DNA of 64,000 nt, from assembly GCA_946811185.2 (NCBI GenBank), contig OX328106.1, positions 6,333,777-6,397,776 of the forward strand, in the 5' to 3' direction. Both the position numbers and the translations under genes were made by a program. Of the stretch, positions 35,801-47,800 are shown piece after piece. This DNA comes from Hippopus hippopus. Taxonomy: Eukaryota; Mollusca; Bivalvia; Cardiida; Cardiidae. The notes below the pieces were generated by a model. The model had not been told where the DNA came from. It made no database searches and worked only from the letters and a program-made list of their open reading frames with translations. Every line of letters starts with the position of its first letter. Within the stretch, counting starts at the first letter, position 1.

Positions 35801-38800
35801 CCTTTTTCAATGTTTGCTATCCTGGAAAGGCAAAAATCTTCACTTCAGTCACATAACATGCCAACTTTAACTGCTTTGATTTTGGACTAGTCTAAAATTT
35901 GGTTGTTTGGTACAGATTAACATGGTCCAAGTGATAATAGTTGCCTTTGAAAGGGCAGAAAACAATGCCAGAAAAAGACAAAATGCTGGCTACCTGCATT
36001 TTCTATTTTTTCCCACTATGCTCTCAATAGCTTTCTTCCTATGGGTTGTTGAAACTCAGGATTATTTAGTACAGATGTTATTTCTTGTTAATCTTTTTTT
36101 ATGGAGGAAATAAACAACATTCAACAAAGCCCATGTTTCCCATTTTGAAAGATCATGATAAGACTGCAATAAAAAATCTTCATTTTAAGAATACATTTTT
36201 ACACCCTCCTCTATTTTATCAACGTTAAGAAAAAGGCTAATGAAAACACTGTGAGAAAAGGAAAAAATGCTGATTACAAGCATTTTTCCTTTTCTCACAA
36301 TTTTTTCCATTCTTCTCAAAGACAACATCTTGTCATTTCAGCCATACTTAACTGTTTGCCAAAATATGAAAATTTGAACATGTCCAAATTAAAAGCATTG
36401 ATTTTGCAAACAACAATTTAAATGTGGCTGGAATCATGAGGTTCCGGCTGTGAAAGAGTAGAAAACATTGTGGGAAAAGGAGACAATGCTGGTTACCAGC
36501 ATTGTCTCTTTTTCTCACAATGTTTTCAAAACCTTTCTTTCTCAGGGTCGTTAAAACCAGGGCTTGTGTGGTAAAGGGTTAAATTGTTTCAATTATATCG
36601 CAGCTGCCAGTGCACCTATCCATGCCTTCTTGGAGTCTCTTTTACCAGTACTCCTCACAATTTTCTTTCCAACCCACTGGCTACTTTCCCACATAACCAT
36701 TGTCCAAACAATGGTCAGCAGTGGGAGAGAAATGAATCCTGTCACAGTTACTATCATCAATCCTCGGAAAGAGATTGGTCAAGCTAGGGATCGAACCCAG
36801 GACCCCTTATTCTCAAGTCCTGCATGCTACCAACTGAACTACAGGGGCTCTGCTTTCAATTTGGGCAAGACCAAAACTTTGCCATTGGATAAAGAGCTGC
36901 ATTGGAAAAAAAAAAATCCTTTCTTCCAAATGAAGATATCTGTGTCATTAAACTCCTTGCAGAATAACAAAATTTTTGAGCCGAGCCCAGATAGCTCAGT
37001 CTATAGCGTACAGGACTTGAGAACAGGAGGTCGAGGGGTTGGTCCCTGGCTCCACCAATTTCCTTCCGAGGACTATGACAGTCATTTTGACAGGATTCAT
37101 TCCTCTTCTACCGCTGCCACTGTTTCTATGATTGTTATGTGGGAAAGCAGTCAGTGGCTTGGAAAGAATATTGTGTGGAGTACTGGTAACAGAAACTCCA
37201 GGAAAGCACGGATAGGTGCACTGGCTGCTGCGATATAACTGAAATAATGTTGAAAACGGCATTAAACACCATCACGGGTAGGAAACTTCATATTCAGAGC
37301 CAATGGCTCTGACGAGAAAACGTTTTGTTGGTCTTCCGTTTCTGAAGATGTTGGCTGAAAAACAACCAAAAAACAGGTAAGCTTGTCATTATTTGTAATC
37401 ATGTGTTCTTATACCTTTGAAAGTCCAAAAAAGGAGAATGTCATGCAATGCTGTGGTCTTTCAACGTGTTTTCTACACTACGGAAAGTTGTAACAAGTGT
37501 ACGATATTGTCTGAATCATTTGTGGCGTGGGTTGATCTTAGCTAAAATAATACGTCACGGACCTAGATTCAGTCTATTATTGCCATATAATTGGCAATTA
37601 AAAGGGAGTTTTGCTGTCCCAAAAGCATGAATTAATGTCTTGAAATGTTACATTTACTGCTGGTAAAGAATTGAAAAGAAATAGCACAAAAATGGTGAAA
37701 ATAAAGAAGGGCTCTGATTATGTGGGCCGGCTCTGAATATGTAAGTCAGCACCGATTGATGAGGGCTTCATTTCAAAACTTTAGTTTTTTTGTAAAAAAT
37801 TACTTAGGAAGTAGGCTTTATTTTTCCGTTAACACCTTTCAGTCCAAAATATAGCAATATTGTTGGATGGAACATGACCGAATTTATGAACACACAAAGG
37901 ACTGGTATTGTCACGATTGAAAAAATCCTGTCGAACATTAGTCTATCTAAATTTTGAAAATACTTTTATGTAGCTTTTGATTAACAGAATGGTCTATACA
38001 AGTATATAGTTTTTGTCATGCTTTCGTCGTAAGTGCAGCTCACACGTAAGCAAAAATAATGAAAAAATATTTGGCATCAGTGGAAGGCTCTTTGGTCTTA
38101 AAAAGAGTCATAAAAAGACTAGATGGAAAATGTACCGACTGTAGCAGAGATGATGAATAGAAAAAAACTTTTACAAAGCGTGAGAAATACAACTGATCTA
38201 TTTGCAATAGACGCCTCAGGGTATATGTGTGAACACTCTTAACTCTTTTTAATACTTAACACTATACAACAGTATGTCAGATGGGTGGGGTATATACAAG
38301 TCTTTAACAACAAAAAAGAATGTGTTTCACAAGCACGTCAAGACCAAAAATGTTCATAGATCCCTGATTCTGATAGAACTTACTCAGATCTTTCAATGTT
38401 CAATTAACCAGATGCATATCAGATCAGAAAATGTCACATGTCAGTTATCTTTAAGCCGATGATAAACAAATATTCATCCAAACAAACAAACGATCACGTT
38501 TTGTACAGTCTAATATTGATCTATACTGGCTGCAGAACCAACTTAAGTTGTGACAGGCACTTTAAGGGTTCATAATGAATAGCTTTGAGTTATTTATTTT
38601 TCTTTTTCCGTCCTACATATTTGTATGAATGTCCTAAACATTGTCATTTGCACTTGTTTCAGAAATCTCACACCGACCCCTCTCCATTTCTGATGTAATC
38701 ATTAGAAATCATTCACTTTACGTCATAATTAGATTGAGACTGCACCTCCAATATCATGATTTACTGATGGTGTATGCAATTAGCTGTTTTGGGTCATTAT

Positions 38801-41800
38801 TTAGGATAAAAAGGCTTAGAAAATAACTAATATATGACATATTCTGCATTGAAAGATCTGAGTGAGTACAATCAAAATCAGGATCTATGAACATTTTTGG
38901 TCTTGGCGTGCTTGTGAAATTGAGTTTTTTTTTTTTTTTTGTTAAAGACTTGTATATAACCCACCCACCCGGCATACTGTTGTGTCGTGTTAGGTGTAGA
39001 GAAGAATTAAGAGTGGTCACACATATACCCTAGGCGTGTAATGTGAATAGATCAATTGTATTTTTCACGGTTTGTAAAAGTTTTTTTTTAATTCATCATC
39101 TCTGCTACGGTCGGTACACTTTCCATCTAGCTTTTTAATGACTGTTTCAAGACCAGATAGTCTTCTGAAGATGCCAAATATTTTTCTTTTTTTTTTTGCT
39201 TACACGTGTGGGCTGCACTTACGACGAAAGCATGACAAATGCTATATACTTGTATAGACCATTCTGTTAATCAAAAGCTACATAACAGTATTTTCAAAAT
39301 TAAGATAGACTAATGTTCGACAGCATTTTTCAATCGTGACAATACCAGTCCTTTGTATGTTCATAAATTCGGTCATGTTCCATCCAACAAAAGTAATACA
39401 TTTTGGACTAAAAGGTATTAACGGAAAAACAAAGCCTACTTCCTAAGTAAATTTTTACAGAAAACTAAAATTCTGAAATGAAGCCCTCATCAATCGGTGC
39501 TGACTTACATATTCAGAGCCCGCCCACATAATCGGAGCCCTCCTTTATTTTCATCATTTTTGTGCTATTTCTTTTCAATTCTTTACCAGCAGTGAATGTA
39601 ACATTTCAAGACATTAATTCACGCTTTTGGGACAGCAAGACTCTCTTTTGATTGCCAATTATATGGCAATAATAGACTGAATTTAGGTCCGTGACGTAAT
39701 ATTTTAGCTAAGGTCAACCCACGCCACAAATGATTCAGACAACATCGTACACTTGTTACAACTTTCCGTAGTGTAGAAAACACGTTGAAAGACCACAGCA
39801 TTGCATGACATTCTCCTTTTTTGGATTTTCAAAGGTATAAGAACACATGATTACAAATAATGACAAGCTTACCTGTTTTTTGGTTGTTTTTCAGCCGACA
39901 TCTTCAGAAACGGAAGACCAACACAACATTTTCTCGTCGGAGCCATTGGCTCTGAATGTGAAGTTTCCTACCCGTGACCATACAATCAATCAATCAATGA
40001 ACAATTTTTTTGACTCAACCAAATTGACAGCATTTACAAAAGACAAATTTGATGCAGCTCAGTACATTTCTGTCTTGGAAATGGATGAAAATATTGTTGG
40101 AAAAGGAGAAAATGCTGGTAAGCAGCATTTTCTCCCTTTTCCACAATATTTTCTAACTTTTCAAAAACAAATCTTGACATTTTGAGTCACCTTCTATTTG
40201 TGGTCTGCAAGTACTTGGATTCAAACACGTCAGAATTTTTTGTCGTTTGGTAACTAGCATTTTCTCCTATTCCCACAGTGTTTTCTACCCTTTCCAAGAC
40301 ACATTTCATCATTTGACAATTTGGACCAGACAAAAGTTTCTTTGTGTGGTAAGGAGTTGACACAGACAAGTGTCATTTAGGTCATCTGGTGAAGGATTCA
40401 AGAAAAGGAAGACAATTTTATACAAGCTACTTTCAATCCAATTGACCTTTGCTTTAAAAACTGAATGATTGATAGGGTAGTATGGTGTTTAGTGCCATCT
40501 TCTGCATTGTTTCAGTTATGTCACAGCAGCCAGAGCACCTATCCATACTTCCTGGAGTTTTTTTAGCCAGTGCTTCACACAATATTCTTCCTAAGCCACT
40601 GGCTGTTTTCCCAAATAACCATCATCGAAACAATGATGGGCAGTGAGAAAGGAATGCATCTTGTCATGCTGACTATAAACAATCCCAGGAATGAAATTTG
40701 CCGACCAGTGGATTTCCAACCAGTGGTCCCCTGTTCTCATGTCCTGACTCCTGTACGCTACCAACTGTCCAACTGGAACTTGGCAATTTATTGTTTGGGG
40801 AAGGGTTAAATATGTTCATTAAGTGAGATGACACAGGAATAAATCCTCTGGCAATGACTATCATCAATCCTAAGAAATAATTTGGCTGAGCTGGGAAACA
40901 AACCAGCAACCCTTTAGTTTCAAGTTCAACAAAATGAACATCAATCATTTGACCCTTTACTATACAAACACAAGTTTCTCGTCCCTGAGAAAGAAGCCTT
41001 TTGAAAACATTGTGGGAATATGAAGAAAAAGCATTTTCTCCTTTTACCACAATATTTTCTATCCCATCAAAGAAAATTTTTTATCGTTTGAGCCTAATTT
41101 AACTCTTGACCACACAATCCTGACTTTTAACAACCCTTCAAAAGACAATGTTTGAAAATATTGTGGGAATAGAAGAAAATGCTGGTAACCAGCATTTTAT
41201 CCTTTTTTCATAATGTTTTCTAACTTTCCCAGGACAACTTTCAATTTTTGAGTCACATTTATTTTGACGTCTGCAAATGCTTTCAATTTGGACAAGTCTA
41301 AAATTTTGTCGTTTGGTAAAGAGTTAACCCTTTACCACACAATCCCGAATTTTAACGACCCTGAGAAAGGAGCTTTTAGAAAACATTGTGGGAAAAGGAG
41401 AAAATGCTGGTAACCAGCATTTTCTCCTTTTCCCCCAACGTTTTCTACCCTATCAAATGCAGAAATCACTATTTAAGCAATATTTAATTTGCCGTCTGCA
41501 AATGCTTTGGTCTAGTCCAAGTAAAGAGTAAAGAGTTAAATTGTCGTCTGCAAATCCTTTTAATTAGGACAAGTCTACATTCTTGTCGTTTTGTAAAGAG
41601 TTAAACATTGTTAACAGGTGAGAGAGGAATGAATCATGTTACAATGACTATCATCAATCCTAAGAAAGATTTTTCGGCAGAGCTGGAAATCAAACCAGTA
41701 ACATCTCAGTCTCAAGTCCGGTATTTTACAGATTGAGTTACGCGGCTCTGTCCTCTAGAGTGAACAAGAGGTTTTGTGGACAGTGAAGATCAAGATCAGA

Positions 41801-44800
41801 CTGCACAGAATGATTGATTGATTGATTGTATTAGATTTAAAACGCCCTTAACAGCTTAGGTCATATCACTGTGGTCCGTGCACCTACATGTGAGTTTCCT
41901 GAATTTCTCACAGCAGTACTGACACAACTGTCACTGACTACTTTTCTCATATCATAGGTCAGAGGTGGAAAATCATTGGGAAAAAAATTGGGCCTCAACC
42001 TGGTATCACACTCATATCCACCAGGTCACTGCATGTTTTTTGCAGTCTGATCTTGATTTGCACTGGCAAAAAAGGCAACTATTGTTGCGAAAGGCCATTT
42101 AAAAATACATCTATACTGGTACTTATTTAAGCAATTTTCAGCCGAATTTTTCACCCATTTCATCCTTATTTGTGAAACTATAAACATTCTTGTATCTTCA
42201 TGCCAATTGTTGCCCCTGACTGGCTTCAAGTTTGCACAGGTTACAACAGATTATTATTAGAAAATACATTTCATGTTTGGGAAGCCTGAAAAGCAATCGT
42301 TGCTGTCCTTTCCAGTTTTAAATAAGGACAAATCCCTTGTATTTTTCTATCCCTTACACCATATACATTTGTAGTTTATGTATATTTACTCAGCTGAGCT
42401 ATTTTACACACATTCAAATTTTAAAAGTATTTTTTCTCTCTAGCTGTAAGAATGTATTTTTAAGGCTTGAAACAGCTTATTTTTAAACCTCAATAACCTG
42501 TTCCTTGAACTACAAAAATAACGACATTTCTTGGAAACCCTTCAAACTCTTATTATATATTTTGTCCCTTACACCTTTACCAAAAATCTCCTTTTGCAAT
42601 GACCCATGAGAATGATGCTTTTTGAAAACATGGCGGGAAAAGGAGAAAATGCTGGTAATCAGCATTTTCTCCTTTTTCCACCATGTTTTCTACCCTTTCA
42701 AAGACAAATCCTATCATTTTAGCCATATATGATAAGTTGTCCTACTGAATGTTTTCAAAAATGGGCAGGTCTAAAATTGTGTCATCTGGTATAGAGATAG
42801 CAAACAGCAACAAACAACTTCCTTGTACAATTTAAAGTAACAATAGCTGCCAAAAGTAAACACAGCAGGTGTTAAAATCTAAATTTAACTCATACCACAT
42901 GAAACTATGTAGATTATTATGAAGATGACAATCTGTTGTTGTACGATCGGTCCCAGTGTTAGTCGCTGGCATAGAAATTAATTTCAGAACTAGGTTGAAA
43001 GTTGCCAGGTCACTCTTTCTTTTGTTTACATTTTGCCTTATTTTGAAATTTATTTTGCTACCAGCAACTAACATTTGGACAGACAAAACAATAACAGATT
43101 GTCATCTTCACAATGTGTTCGATATTTTTAAATGGTAAATCTTTAATTCAAATATATGTAAGTTTCAACACCCTCATTGTTTTTTGGCTGCTATTGGGCC
43201 TTTAAGATATACATGTAAAACCTCTTCAGCATTTAAGTGTCTGACTAATCATTCAAAATATACATCTTTATCAAATAACAAAAATGTTAGACATTTTCAG
43301 CTAAAATCATTTGCAGATGACAAACTAGATAACTCAAATTATCAGATTCATCTTTAAATAGGGAAGAAAGTATTGTGGAAAATAAAGAAAATGCTGGTTA
43401 CCAGCATTTTCTCCTTTTTCAGCAATGTCTTCAAAAGCATTTTTCCCGAAGACCACAAAAAGTTGTGATTTTTTTTGGTGATGGGTAAAGATAGAGACAT
43501 TATCTCCTTCAATTCCAGCCTTTACCACAACACAATCCCAAGATTTAATGACCCTGAGAAAGGAGCCTTTTGAAAAACATTGTGTGGAAAAAGGAGAAAA
43601 TGCTTGTAAACCAGTATTTTCTCCTTTTCCCACTATGTTTTCTAACCTGTCAAACACAAACTCCACTGTTTAAGCCACAATCAAACTGTTGTCTGCAAAT
43701 ACTTTCAACTTGGAGAAGTCTACATTTTTGTCATAATGGTATAGAGTTAAGACAACATTCAAAAGGCCTTTGCGACAAATAGTTGCCATTGTGGTCAGTG
43801 TAGATCAAGATCAGGCTGCACAAAACGTGCAGCCTGATCTTTGATCTACACTGTCCATGTTGCTGTAACACTACAGACAAAAGCAACCATGAAATTGTAA
43901 TTATTTGGGTCATTATAATTTATGGGATGAAAATGTTTGATAGGTTTAATCGGCTCTCTTTATAGGGTTAAATACATGTTGAAAACTGGTAGCAATAGAA
44001 GATAATGCTTGTCAGGTGCAATCACTCTTTTTGCCACAATGTTTTCAAAGTTGTTTGTGGTAAACAAACAAAAAAAGACATTCCTATATCTTATCCTGCT
44101 ACATAAGTTAAATAAAACTTTCAAGCCCATAGTAAAAACCTGAATAATGTTATTTCAAACTTTTTTTTGATAGAAATTTCTTTTCATCGGACAGCGTAGA
44201 TCCAAGATCAGACTGCACATTCTGTGCAGTCTGATCTTGATCTACACTGTCTGCAAAAGGTCAGTTAGTTGCAGTTTGCAGCTTAAGGGTTGAAAATTCT
44301 ATCTTTTTCAATACTTTCTTCAAAATTTCTGCAAAGCCATGATTTTCAAACTCCTCGGGTAAATTTTAGCCTATAAACTTTTCCCAGATAACAAAATTTT
44401 AGACTAGTCGTAACTAAGAGCCTTTGCAGACAAAAAAGTGAATTTGACACACATAATGTACTTGTTTTTGAAAGGGTAGAAAATGTTGTGGGAAAAAGAG
44501 AAAAAAAAAATGGTTAACTGCATTTTCTCCTTTCCCTACCATGTTTTCAAAGGGCCTTTTTTTCTTAAGGCTATTAAAAGTTGGAATCGTGTGGAAAAGG
44601 TTTAAACTTGTCTGATTTGATGGCATTTGCAGATGATAAGTTAGTTGTAGCTCAAATGATTCAATCTGTCTTTGACTGGGTAGAAAACACGGGAAAATGA
44701 ACAAAATGCTAGTTACCGGCATCTACTCCTTTCTCCATAACATTGGTGAATATTTTTTCCCTTTCTCAGGGTCATATAAACAGGAGATTGCTCAGTAAAA

Positions 44801-47800
44801 GGTTAACCTATGATTTAAATTCGAAGAAAATTCCCTGTTGATTGAAAGTAAAAACCCAAATATTGTGATTTCAACCTCTATAATTATCAAGTCAGTAAAT
44901 CTGACCATACCACTTATTAGAATTCTAATAAGTACCCACAACAAAGGTTTCAAGAAATTAAAAGGGTACTCCAATAAAAACTAGAGCTGTCACTGAATGT
45001 GACTTAATACCCCCGCCAGCACTTTGACAGAAACAGGCAATCTAACAACAAATTTTCTAAGTTCAAGGGGAGATTACCCTTGAATCATAGGGAGTAGATG
45101 ATTGAAAACTGCGTCTTCCACAACTTCAGTATACAATCAATGTATCAACAAACTTTCAATACAATAGCAGCAAAACTGTAGGAGGAGTTCGCAACACAAA
45201 ATTACTGGTATTTTGTACACAGACGGACACATGGACGGACAGACAGGCTGATTCCAGTATACCCCCGAAAACATTCGTTTTGCGGGGGTATAATAACCCT
45301 TAAATATCTTTACATCTGAAGTATGGTATTTCTTATTTATGACCACTTACATCTGAAAGGCTCAAACAGTTTGCGAACACGTCTTCTGCTACCTACATGC
45401 TCAGCTATGGTCTCTAGGCCTGTAAATAACAAAACTGACTGATTGATTGAATGGTAATATAATTATGCCACTTTCAACATTTTTTTAGCCATATCATGGC
45501 GACAGCTCACATATTCATGTACTTCATGGGTTTCACCAGTACTAGGCTAGACCTCTGAAATGTCTTGTTCAAGGAGACAAGGACACTCTCAAGGGAAACA
45601 CAGGCCTTCAAGTAAGGCTCGAGCCCAGGGCCTCCAGGTTATGAGTCCTACATTTTGCCATCCAGCCATGTAGGACTCCCGTAAATAGCAAAGCAAAAGA
45701 AAACAAGCAATTTCATTGAAACGATATCCCCGCCGAAAAATTCACTTGACCGCGTAACTTAAAATCACTCCCAGTCTGCCATTTTTCATCGAATCAAAAT
45801 ATAAAAAAAAGTATATCGGCGGAATGGGTTATTGTACACATGTATAAAATTTCACAAAATTCCGTCCAATGGTATTGGAGATATTCTCCCAGACGGACAC
45901 ACGGACGGACGGACAATGCTAAAACTATATCCCTCCGCCTTCGGCGGGGGATAATAATCAGCCTCACAGTGAAGCTTTTTTTTTTAAATCTCATTCTTCA
46001 TGGTGAACTTTATTTCAAATATGGTGACAAAGGGAAAAATTATTACTCATAGAATGAATTTCTCTGTCCCAATTCTTTCTACAATGTCCTAATTTCATTT
46101 ACCTTAACCCTTAAAGTGCCTTTCACAACTTAAGTTGCCTTTGCGGCCTGTGTAGATCAAGATCAGACTGCACAAAATATGCAGTCTGATCTCTGATCTA
46201 CACTGTCGGATTTATTGAAACATTAGAGAAAAAAGGAACCTTGAAATTTCTATTATTTGGGTCTTATTTCTAGACTGAGAACATTGCTAAATGGTTTATT
46301 CAGCGCTTTAACTCTTTACCAAACGACAAAATTTTAGACTTGTCCAAATTGAAAGCATTTGCAGACGACAAAATAAATGAGAATCAAAAATTGAAATTCG
46401 ATTTGGGAAGGGTAGAAAACATTGTGGGAAAAGGAGAAAATGCTGGTTACCAGCATTTTCTCCTTTTCCCACCATGTTTTCAAAAGCTTTCTTTCTCAGG
46501 GTCGTTAAAAGTCGGGATTGTGTGGTAAAGAGTTAAGGGCTACATGGGTATTAAACCCAGTTTCTTTTTACATGTTTTTTAAAATCTTAACAAAGACTGC
46601 TAACTTTCATTTGTGTGCAAATATGCTTTTTCTCCTTTTCCTATAATGTTTTCTATCCTTTCTAGAGTGAATCCAATCAATTGTGGAACATCATATTTGT
46701 AGTCTACAAATGCTTTCAATTTGGACCTGTCTCAAGTTAATTTTGTGGTTTAGTAATGCAGGGGTGTGGAAATCCTATGTCCTCCTCGTCCAACTCGGGA
46801 AAATTGGGCTTCGGACAAGTGACTTTTTTCAATCTAGTTGTCCTTGGACAAGTAGGAAAATAAAAAAGGGTAAAATTTTGAATAAAATATCTGTTATATA
46901 TATTAAACAGTAAAAACTGCTTACCCTTTGTACAAAAATGAAATTTTGAATGATAAACAGCAGCTTGAGATGATCCCTGATTTCTGGAAACCCAAAATTC
47001 ACCTTCGGTCTACCTCGGCATTCACCGCATACGACAGGGTCAGTGTAATATGCGGCTTTTTTTGCATGTGGAATTTTTCGCTTTGAAAAAATGTCTGAAT
47101 AGTTTCAAGATCTTCATCATAGATAATTTCCTTTCTTATCATTTTAGCTACCATTCAAAGATCTTTTAGGACAATGTCACACATGCAAATATTTTAGCCA
47201 CTAATCTAATGGTACTGTACAGCTTCGGTGCGAATGGGCCATGGTTTAGTCATTACCTCAATTGTCCGAAACCGTCTCAGCGATCAATCGATGTGTAAAA
47301 TCGGCGAAAATGGATCGTTTTTTTTTTTTTTTCAAATTAAATCTTTGAAGCCAACGGAATGTGAGGAGTCTGAGCCCTCTCAAGCATCCTGCGGCTCCAA
47401 ACATGATAAAACTGTCCTCGACAAGGAACATGACAAAAAAGCTTGTTTTTAATGGGGCTTGGTTGAAAGGTTCCCGTAGTTGAATGGCACCAGGGATTGT
47501 ATATAACACACATGGTTTACAATCCCTGATGCCATTTTAAACTGTTTTGCTTTGGACAAGTAAGCCAACCTGGTGGACAAATGGATTTCTTTAATTTACT
47601 AGTTGTCAGTGTGGACAAGAAGAAATTTCTTAGATTTCCACACCCTTGGCAATGAATCAAGCTTTACTATTCAACAGCCTTTAACTCTTTGCAAAACAAT
47701 CCCTGGTTTTTACTATCCTGATGACAGAAGGCTTTTTTCACTTCTTTTTCAAACCCAAATTCCATCAACTGACTCATAATCAAATTGTTGGCAGCAAATG

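Noticed and set aside
36564..37238. 224-residue open frame
   Set aside because: It runs through a MITE end and two SINEs in opposite orientation; no protein domain and no independent evidence of coding.
37265..37368. Possible extra E93 exon in the large intron
   Set aside because: Exon 2 (phase 1) joins exon 3 in frame and in homology without it. The segment belongs to the arm of the foldback element and has an inverted twin.
46340..46528. Recurrent peptide ENIVGKGENAGYQHFLLFP in many open frames
   Set aside because: It is the conceptual translation of the MITE core. It appears on both strands, without conserved starts, splice sites or a consistent reading frame outside the core.
47228..47452. 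74-residue frame inside the GGGTGTGGAAAT element
   Set aside because: Poly-F run from a T tract and no recognisable domain.
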